Assembly (NCBI RefSeq): GCF_014253075.1
Contig: NZ_JACLZJ010000005.1
Span: 62,001-126,000, forward strand
Origin: Ochrobactrum sp. CM-21-5
GTDB taxonomy: Bacteria > Pseudomonadota > Alphaproteobacteria > Rhizobiales > Rhizobiaceae
Length of the DNA stretch: 64,000 nucleotides
Direction: 5' to 3'
Part shown: positions 37,520 through 47,986 of the stretch, piece after piece
Numbering within the stretch: position 1 is the first letter of the stretch
How the letters are laid out: every line of letters starts with the position of its first letter
Position numbers and translations under genes: made by a program
Notes under the pieces: generated by a model
Told to the model about the DNA's origin: nothing
The model's database searches: none
The model's input: only the letters and a program-made list of their open reading frames with translations

Positions 37520-38119
37520 TTATGCATTCTGGGAGACAGTCCGGCGAACAGTCTGCGTCATCATGGCGGCTTCATGGAAACCGGACAGAATGAGTTTCAG
37601 TTTTCCAGGATACTGACAGGCATCTCCGATTGCGAACACCCTCGGACGAGACGTTGCAAATGTTTCTGTATCAACCGCAATCGCATTACCCTTTCGTTCC
37701 AGCCCCCACATCGTAGTGGGATCAGGACGAACCACCCCGCCATCTGTTGCCAGTGCCCCCAAACCTGACGCAATGACAACCGCATCAGCATTCAGTGTCA
37801 TTCCCTTATCCGTCGCAATGCCGATACCTGAAATCGTTTCATTCAGACTTTTAACAACCTGATCACCATGAAAAACAGGATTGTACGGAGCGATCTGATC
37901 GAGGAGACGGTCGATAAGCTCCTCCCCCGTGATGCTGGAAAAGCCAGGCACATCAAAGATCGGCTTGTCGGGATACCACATCCGGCACTGACCGCCAGGA
38001 CACTCGAATGCATCAATAAGATGGCATTTGAACCCGAAGAGGCCCAGCTGAAAAACAGCGAAAAGCGCCACAGGTCCGGCACCGACAATGATTATCTCGG
38101 CCTGTTTTTCGGCTTTCAT
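37520..38119 (-). CDS. Miniature ferredoxin-NADP reductase-like flavoprotein lacking the NADPH domain
   Basis: A 199-residue protein matching the FAD-binding halves of thioredoxin-reductase-type ferredoxin-NADP reductases (usual length about 330-345). Seen: FAD loop IIVGAGPVALFAVFQLGLFG, CPGGQCRMWYPDKP, then GLGALATDGG followed almost at once by AVDTETFATSRPRVFAIGDA and CQYPGKLKLILSGFHEAAMM, which belong to the C-terminal FAD part. The intervening NADPH-binding domain with its GGGDSA-type loop is missing, as is the C-terminal tail. The frame is intact. It lies 35 nt after a [2Fe-2S] ferredoxin gene, so they are probably one operon. Confidence 0.8.
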   Translation of the reverse strand: MKAEKQAEIIIVGAGPVALFAVFQLGLFGFKCHLIDAFECPGGQCRMWYPDKPIFDVPGFSSITGEELIDRLLDQIAPYNPVFHGDQVVKSLNETISGIGIATDKGMTLNADAVVIASGLGALATDGGVVRPDPTTMWGLERKGNAIAVDTETFATSRPRVFAIGDACQYPGKLKLILSGFHEAAMMTQTVRRTVSQNA

Positions 38120-38154
38120 CCGGCCCTCCCTCAGCAGGTGTCACCTACCGGGCG

Positions 38155-39102
<948 letters not shown>

Positions 39103-42100
39103 ATGGCTTCCAAATCCAAGGCACAAAAGCTCGACCTTGAAGTTGAAAAGGCACTGGAACAAGCGCTCGATATCGATTTCGGCGACGATCTTGATATCGA
39201 TATGGACTTAAGTGCGCTCGAAGAAGGTTTCTCGGTCGACGATCTGGAAGAACAGATTTCTCGGGCCGCCGAGGAACTGGCAGCCGAACAGAAGGCGAAG
39301 GCTCCGCAACCAGTCAGTATGACTGCGGCTGCAGACGGTGGCGCAAAGCCTGTCTCCGGCATTTCCTCTGCTGTCATTGCGACACCCGCAGCCCCGCCTG
39401 TTCCGCCCATCGTAACGGCAACTGCCGCACCCGCCCCTCAAGTGATCACCAATACCGCCCACAGACCGGCGGCGAATGCGCCGGCCTCATCGTCGTCTGA
39501 CGCCATGGCGAAACCCGCATCCACTACAGCTCCGTCACTGACACCGGCAAACGACGATTCCCGCAGCGAAAAAACCATTTCCGCCGTTCCACGCCGTTCA
39601 ACCGAGCGCTCGTCCAAGCTCTATTGGACCACGACAGCCCTCAGCGTTCTATGGGCCGCTGGCGGCGTCGCTATAAGCAAAGCCATCAGCCCGGAAGTCT
39701 TCTCGAGCTTCCAGGCCACCAAGGATTTCTTCTCCTCGCCTGCAGGTCTCGGTGTAACCGCCGGTGTGGCATTGCCGATTGCAATGTTCTGGGGATTTGC
39801 ACAACTCGTCAAACGTGCGCAGGAAATGCATAACGCAGCGCGTAGCATGTCGGACGCAGCGCTGAAGCTGTTGCAGCCGGAAGCAGTTGCCGGAGATCGT
39901 GTTTCCACACTCAGCCAGGCAGTGCGTCGCGAAGTTGCCGCAATGAACGAGGGGATCGAGCGCACGCTGGCCCGCGCTGTTGAACTTGAAACGCTGGTAC
40001 AGTCTGAAGTCAACCAGCTGGAACGCGCCTATAGTGACAATGAAGTCCGTATCCGTTCGCTCGTGAGCGACCTGGGCAACGAACGTGAAGCCGTCGTCAG
40101 CCATGCTGAACGGGTACGCTCATCCATCTCTGGCGCGCACGAACAGCTCAAGGAAGAATTATCCAGCGCTTCCAATATCATACGCGACAATGTTCTATCC
40201 GCATCGCAGCAGCTCAGTTCCCTGCTCAGCGATTCCGGCGAACGCCTGATTGGCAATATCAATGAAAGCGGCTGCTCAATCGCTGACGCCATTGAAAAGC
40301 GCACGGGCGATATTGGCGCCCGCATTACAACATCGGGCGAAGCCTTCGCAAATCTGCTCGATACGCGTATTGCAACGCTTGATGAACAGTCGCGTACAGT
40401 CTCCGATCGCTTGACCGAAGCGTTGGACGAACGCACCACCGGCATGGCCAATCTGCTCGGCGGCGCCACCCAGTCAATGGTCAGTGAGTTTGACACGCGT
40501 CTGGCCAATCTCGAAACCACCCTATCCGAACGCGGACGCTCGCTGCTTTCCGAATTCGAAGCACGCGCCCATGCTCTCGACAACAGCACCGAGAAGCTTA
40601 ATGCCGCGCTTGAGACGCGTTCGCGCCAGATCAACGAAAACCTCATTGCCCGCACCCGCGAGATCGCGGAGACCTTCTCCGGTGGCCGTGCATCGCTAAG
40701 CTCGATGATTGATGAGACGAAAACCAAGATCGGGGACGATCTGGCGTCTATCAGCGAAAGCGTTGGCAATATTCTTACTGAAAAGGCTTCCGCTTTCGCG
40801 GGCCAGCTCGCAGAAAGTCGTGACGTCTTGTCGGCTTCGCTGGAAGGCGAAACGGAACGGGTTTCGGCTGTCATCCGTGGGCACGCCGATACGCTTGCGG
40901 CACGCACCGGCGATATTGAAAATGCGATCAATGCAAGCGCCTCTGCCCTCAACTCCGTAGCGGATAACCATGCGGCCATCCTTGCCGAGCGCACAAACGC
41001 CCTACAGCACGCAATGGCAAGCAATGCCGCGCTGCTTGATACGAGCTTCAGCGACCATGCCCGATCGCTGGAAGAACGCGCCTCGGCGCTGCATAACGTC
41101 ATTGCCGGAAACCAGGCGATGCTCGCTCAGCTCATGGATGAGCGCGCAACGGCAATGCGCGATAATTTCAATGAAAACCGAGAGTTGATCGCCCGCACAT
41201 TCGATGAACGGGCCGCATCGCTTCAAACGCTCATCGCGGACAACCAGAGTGCACTTGCTCGCATTCTCGATGACCGTGCTCAGACAATCGGCGAAACCAT
41301 CGGCGCAAGCCGGGATGCTTTCCAAGCCACATTTGGAGAACACGTTCGTCATGTCGAAGAGCGTACGAGCAATCTTCGCACCGTACTGAACGATCATAAC
41401 AACGCCCTTTCCGGTATTCTGGACGGCCATGAACACATAATTGAAGCCCGCGCAGCGGAAATTCGCTCAACCCTGACCGAAAGCACCGCTTCCCTGAGCC
41501 AGACTTTGCAGGATCACGGCGACATTCTGGAGCAGCGCACGGCCAACCTTCATGGTGCTATTTCTGATAGCAGCGCTGCCATCGGTCGCGCTTTCGAAAA
41601 TCAGACCGGCATTATTGAAGAACGCACCCAAACCATGGAAAAAGCGCTTTCCATCGGTGTGGACAATGTGCGACGTGCACTCGAACAAAGCGCTGGCACT
41701 GTTGCCGGTACGCTGCGTGAAAAGATCGGTGAAGCAGCCAGCACGCTTTCCGCGGAAGCGGCCAAGGCAGGCGAAGCGCTCAATGGCTTCGGTGAAACCT
41801 TTAGTTCTCATCTCATAAACAACCTGTCCGGTACGGAAGCCCGCCTTGGCGAGCGTGCCGACGCGATTGCAGGTCGTTTGGGAGCAATTGAAAACCGCCT
41901 TACCGGTGAATTGGGTGCTATTGAGGCGCGCATCGCCGAAACGGCATCCAAGACGAGCGAGACGCTTGCCGGCCATAGCGAAGCCTTCGCAGCCAGCGTA
42001 GCCGATAATCTGTCCGGCACGGAAATTCGTCTGAACGAACGTGCCAGCGCCATCGCCAACGGTCTTGAAGTAATCGAGAGCCGCCTCACCGGCGAACTCA

Positions 42101-43938
42101 GCGCCATCGAGGCCAGAATTGCCGAAACGGCATCCAAGACGAGCGAGACGCTTGCCGGCCATAGCGAGTCGTTCTCCGCAAGCGTCGCCGACAATCTGGC
42201 GGGCACGGAAACTCGCCTTGCAGAGCGTGCTGACGCAATTGCAACGCGTCTCGGTGATATTGGCTCACGCATCACAATGGAGCTGGGCTCCGTTGAGGCC
42301 CGCATCGCTCAGGTAACCGATACGACAGCCGTAACACTGGAAGAACGCACGCGTGAACTTAATACAGTCCTTGCCGCGCGTTCCCAGGAAATCACCCAGA
42401 TTCTCAACGATACAGCTGAACCACTGGTACAGCGTCTGGCGGATAGCGGTCGCGGGCTGGCACAGCAGCTTGAAGAGGCAACTCATGCCGCAACTGATCG
42501 CCTGCGCGCTGAGAATGCCGCTTTGGTCAATGCACTGGCAAGCCGCACAGCCGAAACCATCGCAGCCGTTCAGCAGGCAAAATCGGGTCTGTCCGATAAT
42601 GTGAGCGAACTGATCGACCGCCTCGCCACCTCCAATGGTGAACTTGGCAAGTTGATCGACGCCGCGACGCACAACCTGACAGAGATCGATGGTCGCCTGG
42701 TGGACACCACGTCAAGCTTCGTGGAAAATACCAACCGTGCCGCTCAGATGTTCCAGGCTTCAACCGGTCTTATCGACAACAATATCGGCACGCTTCGTTC
42801 GCTGTCAGACAGCACGCTGTCGCAGATTGCCGATATTGCCGACCGTTTCGAAGAACATGGCAAGGTTTTGTCTTCCGCTTCGGACATGATCAACTCGGCC
42901 CAGAACGGCCTGGTCAGCACGTTGGAAGACCGCCATCAGGCACTCGACAAGCTCGCAGTGGGCCTCGTCGAAAAGTCGGAAGGCATCGAAACACTCATGC
43001 AGTCCTTTGAGGCGCTCGTTGCGTCAACATTCCAGCGCGCCGAAGGACAGACTCGAACTGCCGCCGAAAACATGCGCGAAAGCGTCTCGGAAATCGTCGA
43101 GCAGGCCGCACAAAAGTTCTCGGCAGCAACGGACGACATCCGCCGTACCGCTGGCGAAATCCGCAACGAGCTGAACACCACGCGTGGCGAACTGAAGCGC
43201 GGCGTTCTGGATATGCCGGCCGAAGCTAAGGAAACGACGAGCGCGATGCGCAAAGCTGTCAGCGAGCAGATCAACGCGCTGAAGGAACTGGCCGAGATCG
43301 TGAACAAGTCTGGCCGCTTGGTTGACGTAGGCGAGAGTCGTGCTGATCGTCCGGTTTCCCGCCCCGCTCCGGCAGCACGTCCAGCGCCGGTTCAGGCACC
43401 GGCTGCTTCGGTCGCACAGGCAGATGTTGCTGTTCGGCAGCGTCCGGTCGAAGCGCCGACGGCTGCCGCTACTCCATCAGCTGAAAAGCCGCGTGGCGGC
43501 TGGGTCTCCGATCTTCTTGCCCGTGCCTCGCGCGAAGAAGAAGACGCAGTTCAGCCTACCGCGCGTCCAACCGCTGCACCACGTTCGCCGAGCCACGTTG
43601 TTGAATCGCTGAACTCACTCTCGGTGGACATCGCGCGCGCGATCGATCATGAAGCTTCCGTGGAGCTGTGGGAACGCTATCGCCGCGGCGAGCGCAACGT
43701 CTTCACCCGCCGGCTTTACACCCTGAAGGGCCAGCAGACCTTTGACGACATCAAGCGCAAGTACCAAACGGACGGAGAATTCCGTCGCGCTGTTGATCGT
43801 TACATGGATGACTTCCAGCGTCTGCTCGAAGACGTGGCCCGTAACGACCGCGATAATATGGTGACGCAGACCTATCTCACATCGGATACTGGCAAGGTGT
43901 ACACCATGCTTGCACATGCGAGCGGTCGTCTTCGCTAA
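39103..43938 (+). CDS. Giant membrane-anchored coiled-coil protein, GPR/RgsE-like polar growth family
   Basis: A 1611-residue protein. Residues 1-60 are strongly acidic, about 65-170 are Ala/Pro-rich, and two hydrophobic spans follow (about 173-192, LYWTTTALSVLWAAGGVAIS, and 213-233, GVTAGVALPIAMFWGFAQLV). From about 240 to 1440 it is helical, full of 22- and 29-residue modules starting with E/D/A/T-R, as in apolipoprotein A1/E repeats. The last 200 residues carry a Pro-rich linker and a conserved C-terminal domain (SVELWERYRRGERNVFTRRL, DDFQRLLEDVARNDRDNMVT). Large apolipoprotein-like proteins of this shape form the growth-pole ring in Agrobacterium (GPR) and Sinorhizobium (RgsE); that match is from memory and not tested. 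Start preceded by GAGG. A strong terminator follows. Confidence 0.65.
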   Translation: MASKSKAQKLDLEVEKALEQALDIDFGDDLDIDMDLSALEEGFSVDDLEEQISRAAEELAAEQKAKAPQPVSMTAAADGGAKPVSGISSAVIATPAAPPVPPIVTATAAPAPQVITNTAHRPAANAPASSSSDAMAKPASTTAPSLTPANDDSRSEKTISAVPRRSTERSSKLYWTTTALSVLWAAGGVAISKAISPEVFSSFQATKDFFSSPAGLGVTAGVALPIAMFWGFAQLVKRAQEMHNAARSMSDAALKLLQPEAVAGDRVSTLSQAVRREVAAMNEGIERTLARAVELETLVQSEVNQLERAYSDNEVRIRSLVSDLGNEREAVVSHAERVRSSISGAHEQLKEELSSASNIIRDNVLSASQQLSSLLSDSGERLIGNINESGCSIADAIEKRTGDIGARITTSGEAFANLLDTRIATLDEQSRTVSDRLTEALDERTTGMANLLGGATQSMVSEFDTRLANLETTLSERGRSLLSEFEARAHALDNSTEKLNAALETRSRQINENLIARTREIAETFSGGRASLSSMIDETKTKIGDDLASISESVGNILTEKASAFAGQLAESRDVLSASLEGETERVSAVIRGHADTLAARTGDIENAINASASALNSVADNHAAILAERTNALQHAMASNAALLDTSFSDHARSLEERASALHNVIAGNQAMLAQLMDERATAMRDNFNENRELIARTFDERAASLQTLIADNQSALARILDDRAQTIGETIGASRDAFQATFGEHVRHVEERTSNLRTVLNDHNNALSGILDGHEHIIEARAAEIRSTLTESTASLSQTLQDHGDILEQRTANLHGAISDSSAAIGRAFENQTGIIEERTQTMEKALSIGVDNVRRALEQSAGTVAGTLREKIGEAASTLSAEAAKAGEALNGFGETFSSHLINNLSGTEARLGERADAIAGRLGAIENRLTGELGAIEARIAETASKTSETLAGHSEAFAASVADNLSGTEIRLNERASAIANGLEVIESRLTGELSAIEARIAETASKTSETLAGHSESFSASVADNLAGTETRLAERADAIATRLGDIGSRITMELGSVEARIAQVTDTTAVTLEERTRELNTVLAARSQEITQILNDTAEPLVQRLADSGRGLAQQLEEATHAATDRLRAENAALVNALASRTAETIAAVQQAKSGLSDNVSELIDRLATSNGELGKLIDAATHNLTEIDGRLVDTTSSFVENTNRAAQMFQASTGLIDNNIGTLRSLSDSTLSQIADIADRFEEHGKVLSSASDMINSAQNGLVSTLEDRHQALDKLAVGLVEKSEGIETLMQSFEALVASTFQRAEGQTRTAAENMRESVSEIVEQAAQKFSAATDDIRRTAGEIRNELNTTRGELKRGVLDMPAEAKETTSAMRKAVSEQINALKELAEIVNKSGRLVDVGESRADRPVSRPAPAARPAPVQAPAASVAQADVAVRQRPVEAPTAAATPSAEKPRGGWVSDLLARASREEEDAVQPTARPTAAPRSPSHVVESLNSLSVDIARAIDHEASVELWERYRRGERNVFTRRLYTLKGQQTFDDIKRKYQTDGEFRRAVDRYMDDFQRLLEDVARNDRDNMVTQTYLTSDTGKVYTMLAHASGRLR
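40987..41619 (+). repeat. Block of eight 22- or 29-residue coding repeats
   Basis: Residues 629-839 divide without gaps into modules of 29, 22, 22, 22, 29, 29, 29 and 29 residues, each starting with an [EDAQ]-R pair (ERTNAL, ERASAL, ERATAM, ERAASL, DRAQTI, ERTSNL, ARAAEI, QRTANL). 29 equals 22 plus one heptad, so the coil register is kept. The protein repeat is clear even though the DNA has diverged. Confidence 0.8.
41935..42167 (+). repeat. 186-bp in-frame tandem-type repeat with two identical 47-nt blocks
   Basis: The same 47-nt sequence occurs at 41935-41981 and 42121-42167 (encoding ETASKTSETLAGHSE), 186 nt (62 codons) apart. The flanking copies are similar too. Points to a recent duplication or gene-conversion event inside the coiled-coil gene. 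Confidence 0.85.
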
Positions 43939-43969
43939 AACATATCTGTCCTAAATCGGTCAAAGAAAT

Positions 43970-43997
43970 AAAAACGCGGCTTTCGGGCCGCGTTTTT
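43970..43997 (+). terminator. Terminator of the coiled-coil gene
   Basis: Stem AAAAACGCGGC / GCCGCGTTTTT with 6-nt loop TTTCGG, stop at 43938; T-run on both strands, so it may also serve the convergent lipoprotein gene at 44154. Confidence 0.88.
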
Positions 43998-44153
43998 ATT
44001 GGAACATTTCTTGCTAGAGCTGGGAGCACATTTGCTCCGAAAGACGGATGATAAATGGCAGAACGGTTTCGGCAAAACCATCTATACTGACGATCCTATC
44101 CCTCAAAAACTACTGAGTACCGTCACCTATGCCTGCACAGTTGTCCCGGTGCA

Positions 44154-44783
44154 TCAAAGTGCTGAAACAGTCCAGCCTACAATCTCATTCGCTGTTCGTT
44201 CAAAGGCTGCATCCAGCGCTTTCACGTAGGCCGCATTGGCAGTTCCACTAACAGGTATGGCAGTACGGAACACGCGCGTGGCCCGCACCTCGCCATTCTT
44301 GTCATTCATCAGCTTTACGGCCAATTCCACCACCGCCAGCTTGGGTGAGGCATAAGCCTGGATACCGAACATGCGGAGATCGGTGAGTATCTGGTAGTTG
44401 ATCGCCAAGCCATCGCCGGGGCGACCAATACCCCCAAAAATTCCTGTGTTCTCATAAGCCTGGACAAGTCGCGATTGCACAATGTTGGTCAGACGGTCGC
44501 CCCACTGCGCACCTTTCAGGTATTCGATGGAACCCGGTGCTGAACTGACAACAATATTTTCGCTATCGAGCGCCTTAAGCGCGGTTGGCGAGGGAACAAG
44601 CAACTGAATGTTCTTCCGGTTCGATGAAGAGACCGTAGGCTGTGGTGCGGACAGATTGAACGTATCAAGCGGAGTGGTCGTACCACAGCTGGCAAGCACT
44701 GTGGTCAGGAGAACCATTGCGGGCGTTGCTATGCGCTGGAGGCGACCTGACTTTAGGTCAAAAAATATGGCCTTGGAAATCAA
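44154..44783 (-). CDS. ABC-type transport auxiliary lipoprotein of the Mla/Mce operon
   Basis: A 209-residue periplasmic lipoprotein (PqiC/DUF330-like, ABC_trans_aux family) with a signal and lipobox (LLTTVLASCGTTT). Body: IEYLKGAQWGDRLTNIVQSR and LVQAYENTGIFGGIGRPG. Such proteins help the MCE lipid-transfer systems dock at the outer membrane. Start overlaps the stop of the MCE gene by 4 nt (ATGA), which couples them. Last gene of the operon. Confidence 0.85.
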   Translation of the reverse strand: MISKAIFFDLKSGRLQRIATPAMVLLTTVLASCGTTTPLDTFNLSAPQPTVSSSNRKNIQLLVPSPTALKALDSENIVVSSAPGSIEYLKGAQWGDRLTNIVQSRLVQAYENTGIFGGIGRPGDGLAINYQILTDLRMFGIQAYASPKLAVVELAVKLMNDKNGEVRATRVFRTAIPVSGTANAAYVKALDAAFERTANEIVGWTVSAL

Positions 44784-45775
44784 TGACGCGTCCTTCCGTC
44801 ATACTGGGGTACGTTGCCCTTCCCACCGAAGATAAGGCGCTGCGGGTTGCGCTCAAGATCAGTGATCGCTTGCTCAATTCGCTGGATGGAACGACGACTG
44901 TCTACGACGACAGACTGAACGTCACGCAATCCCTGCCCTGAAAAGCGCTGAAGATTGTCGGCAATCGGCCCAAGCCGTCTGTCGAGATTATCCGAAGTCT
45001 GGCGGATGGATTCAAGTGTCGTCTTTGCCTGCGCCACAACACCATCCTTATCGTCAGAAGACAACAGCCTGTCTGTTTTATCCAGAATGCCCTCGACGCG
45101 GACAGATGCCGCATTGAGACGAGCCATCATATCCTTTGCGTCTTTGACAATCTGGTTGATATTTCCGGTATTGGACCCCAGTTCTTCAATGACATTGGCA
45201 TTCTTCGCCAATGCATCTGTAAACGTCTTGGTGTTATTGATCGTATCGGTCAACGGTCCACGTGCGTCTTTTACAAACCCCTCAAGCTGCCCGATCACAC
45301 TGTTGGCCCGAGCAAAGATATCCTGTGCGGTGGCAAGGAGGTTGTTTACGGCAGATGGATCGGCGTCGATGCGGGCGACAGTGTCTTCTTTTGCCGCTTC
45401 CGTCAGAAGATTGGGCTCGTCCAGACGTCCGCCCTTCAATTCGATATAAGCTTGTCCGGTCAATCCCTGAAAGCCGAGCGTCGCAGCCGTGGACCGCGTA
45501 ATCGGGGTTGTGGCGTTCACCCTTGTCTGGACGATAACCATTTCCGGATTGCTTTCATCAAGATGCAGGCGGCGCACATCGCCAACCTTGATGCCGTTGA
45601 AAAGCACCTGACTGCCGATTGTAAGGCCGGTCACAGAGCCAGGAATACGCACATCCAGTGGAATGGAATCGCGCGCTTCTCCGAAACGAGCGATCCAATA
45701 CACAAAACCGAACGCCAGCAGGCTGATGATCAGCGTGAAAACTCCTACCAGTACGTAATTGGCTTTTGTTTCCAT
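44780..45775 (-). CDS. MCE-domain lipid-transfer protein (MlaD-like)
   Basis: A 331-residue protein anchored by one N-terminal span (YVLVGVFTLIISLLAFGFVY), followed by the MCE domain (DVRIPGSVTGLTIGSQVLFN, GIKVGDVRRLHLDES) and a long helical region (residues about 150-310) that would cross the periplasm. Its relatives form hexameric rings moving phospholipids between the membranes. It follows the ATPase gene by 3 nt. Confidence 0.92.
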   Translation of the reverse strand: METKANYVLVGVFTLIISLLAFGFVYWIARFGEARDSIPLDVRIPGSVTGLTIGSQVLFNGIKVGDVRRLHLDESNPEMVIVQTRVNATTPITRSTAATLGFQGLTGQAYIELKGGRLDEPNLLTEAAKEDTVARIDADPSAVNNLLATAQDIFARANSVIGQLEGFVKDARGPLTDTINNTKTFTDALAKNANVIEELGSNTGNINQIVKDAKDMMARLNAASVRVEGILDKTDRLLSSDDKDGVVAQAKTTLESIRQTSDNLDRRLGPIADNLQRFSGQGLRDVQSVVVDSRRSIQRIEQAITDLERNPQRLIFGGKGNVPQYDGRTRH

Positions 45776-45778
45776 ATC

Positions 45779-46642
45779 TTATCCAGTTTGCAAGCGGCTG
45801 CCAGGCCGCCGTCTTGTTGGCGCAGACGGGTCGATCTGGCGCGCACGCTTGCCGCGAAAATAGGCTTTAACCCATGGATCGTCCACCGTCAGCATATCTT
45901 CGATTGTACCGCTGACGAGGACCTTCTTGTTACCTAGAACCGCGATCCGGTCGCAAATCGCGAAGAGACTGTCGAGATCGTGAGTGACCATATAAACGGT
46001 CAACCCCATCGTATCGCGCAGATTTGCGATGAGCTCATCGAACTCAGCAGCACCGATCGGATCCAGTCCCGATGTCGGTTCATCCAGAAAAACGATGTCT
46101 GGATCAAGCGCAAGCGCACGCGCAAGCGCCGCACGCTTGATCATTCCCCCGGAAAGTTCGGAGGGGAACTTCTCTGCCGTATCCGGTTTCAACCCCACCA
46201 GATCTATCTTCAAGCGCGCCAGCTCATCCATCAGTTTGGGCGACAGATCGAGATATTCGCGCATCGGAACTTGAATGTTCTCAAGCACGTTGAGCGCCGA
46301 GAAAAGAGCGCCATGCTGGAAAAGAACTCCCATTCGCATGTCGATGGCCATCTTTTCCAGTTCTTTGAGTCGGTCGATATTGCGTCCAAGTATCTCGATT
46401 TCGCCGGATTGCTTCTTGTTGAGCCCAAGAATGGTGCGCATGAGCACCGACTTGCCCGAGCCCGACGGCCCGATGAATCCAAGAACCTCACCCTTATAGA
46501 TATCTAGCGACAAATTATCCAGCACCGGCGAACGGCCGAACGAAACCGTCACGTCACGCACCGAGATCATCGGCACGACCGTTTGGCGGTTAACTTCGTT
46601 CTGTGGTGACGACTGATAATCGATGCCGTTTTCCATAACCAT
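45779..46642 (-). CDS. ABC transporter ATPase, Mla/Mce type (MlaF-like)
   Basis: A 287-residue ATPase with Walker A GPSGSGKSVLMRTILGLN, signature SELSGGMIKRAALARALALD, Walker B DIVFLDEPTSGLDPIGAAEF and H-loop VTHDLD. It pairs with the upstream permease. Two in-frame ATGs (46642 and 46636) are possible. Drives phospholipid trafficking through the MCE protein downstream. Confidence 0.94.
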   Translation of the reverse strand: MVMENGIDYQSSPQNEVNRQTVVPMISVRDVTVSFGRSPVLDNLSLDIYKGEVLGFIGPSGSGKSVLMRTILGLNKKQSGEIEILGRNIDRLKELEKMAIDMRMGVLFQHGALFSALNVLENIQVPMREYLDLSPKLMDELARLKIDLVGLKPDTAEKFPSELSGGMIKRAALARALALDPDIVFLDEPTSGLDPIGAAEFDELIANLRDTMGLTVYMVTHDLDSLFAICDRIAVLGNKKVLVSGTIEDMLTVDDPWVKAYFRGKRARQIDPSAPTRRRPGSRLQTG

Positions 46643-46750
46643 TCTTAACCGAGCCTGACCTCCGACTGAACCGACGAACGCGCAAATCGGTTCAATTTCC
46701 TGTGCAACTGTGTCCCAAAGAACCCATAAAAAACAAAGCTTCCGGGAATT

Positions 46751-47926
46751 TTAGAAGTCTATGGCCGCATAGAACATCGCAAACATGCCGTCGACTACGA
46801 TCACAATGAAAATGGCTTTCACCACGGAGGCTGTGACTCGTCTGCCAAGTGATTCTGCACTGCCGCCGACCTTCATACCCTCGACTGACGCAAGAATGCC
46901 GATGATCATCGCCATGAACGGCGCTTTGATCAGGCCCGCAAAATATGTGTTGAGCGCAACCGCGTCGTGCAGCCGGCTGATGAATGCCTCCGGCGAAATG
47001 TTGGAATAGAACCAGGCAACTCCGCCCGCCCCTACGAGCGCCGAGAGATCGGCAATTATGGTCAAAAGTGGAAGAACCACCACGAGCGCGACAAGCCTCG
47101 GAAAGACGAGAACGCCGACAGGATTGAGGCCGATCACCGTGAGCGCGTCGGTTTCCTCGCGCATCTTCATCGAGCCGATTTCAGCCGTGATCGCACTCCC
47201 CGAGCGGCCGGCGATCATGATTGCCGTCAAAAGCACGCCAAGTTCGCGCAGGACCAGAATGCCAACCAGATCGACGACGAAGATTTCGGCCCCGAAATAG
47301 CGTAACTGAAATGCGCCTTGCTGAGCGATGATAGCGCCAACGATGGTGGACATCAGGATAATGATGGGAATCGCGCCGACACCCATACGGTCCATCTGCG
47401 TAACGATAGCGGCCATCGGAATACCGCTGCCACGCCCATATTTGAGCTGTGCACCGCGAATGGTTGCCCCCAGAATGTGCATCGCCATCTTGAAGTCATT
47501 GAACATCGAGATGACGCCGCCGCCCAGCGCCGCGAGAAAGGCCACGAAGAAAAACGGTTTTCTCGTATGCGGAACATCAAGAGCCCGCTCAACCGCGCTG
47601 CCCACTTCGTCCATCAACGGAAGCCAGGTTTCGCGCACGCCTTCAAGCCGGACATCCGCATTTTGAGCAACAAGCCGCTGGCGCAAACGCTCGATCAACC
47701 AAGCGCCAGCCGTATCAAGGCCCGAAATCTCGGAAGTTTCGATAATTGTCGCTTCATGAGTGTTGCTTTTCTCAAGCTCGCGCATCTTGTCGTCAACGAC
47801 ATGAACACTTTGAGATACCCATCGCCCGCTTAACCTGACAATGCGCGCACCATCCTGCTCGCCCAAATGAATCTTTGGCGCGACATTCGTGGCAGCTCTT
47901 GCTTTGTCAGCAGTGTCGGTCAACAT
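46751..47926 (-). CDS. STAS-MlaE fusion permease of lipid ABC transporter
   Basis: A 391-residue inner-membrane permease. Residues about 15-115 form a STAS-like domain (IVRLSGRWVSQSVHVVDDKM, ETSEISGLDTAGAWLIERLR), then the MlaE core: QMDRMGVGAIPIIILMSTIV, LRELGVLLTAIMIAGRSGSA, TAEIGSMKMREETDALTVIG. Fusion of a STAS domain to MlaE is common in alphaproteobacteria. AGAGGTAGG precedes the ATG at 47926. First gene of the four-gene operon; 60 nt from the divergent epimerase gene. Confidence 0.92.
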   Translation of the reverse strand: MLTDTADKARAATNVAPKIHLGEQDGARIVRLSGRWVSQSVHVVDDKMRELEKSNTHEATIIETSEISGLDTAGAWLIERLRQRLVAQNADVRLEGVRETWLPLMDEVGSAVERALDVPHTRKPFFFVAFLAALGGGVISMFNDFKMAMHILGATIRGAQLKYGRGSGIPMAAIVTQMDRMGVGAIPIIILMSTIVGAIIAQQGAFQLRYFGAEIFVVDLVGILVLRELGVLLTAIMIAGRSGSAITAEIGSMKMREETDALTVIGLNPVGVLVFPRLVALVVVLPLLTIIADLSALVGAGGVAWFYSNISPEAFISRLHDAVALNTYFAGLIKAPFMAMIIGILASVEGMKVGGSAESLGRRVTASVVKAIFIVIVVDGMFAMFYAAIDF

Positions 47927-47986
47927 GGCCTACCTCTTATACGAGTCGTTACCCGACCGAAATACTGCGTCGCAGAGGGCATCTCC

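Noticed and set aside
37520-38119. Mini flavoprotein as a pseudogene
   Set aside because: No frameshift or premature stop, start with a good ribosome-binding site, and both FAD motifs intact; a neat domain deletion is more likely.
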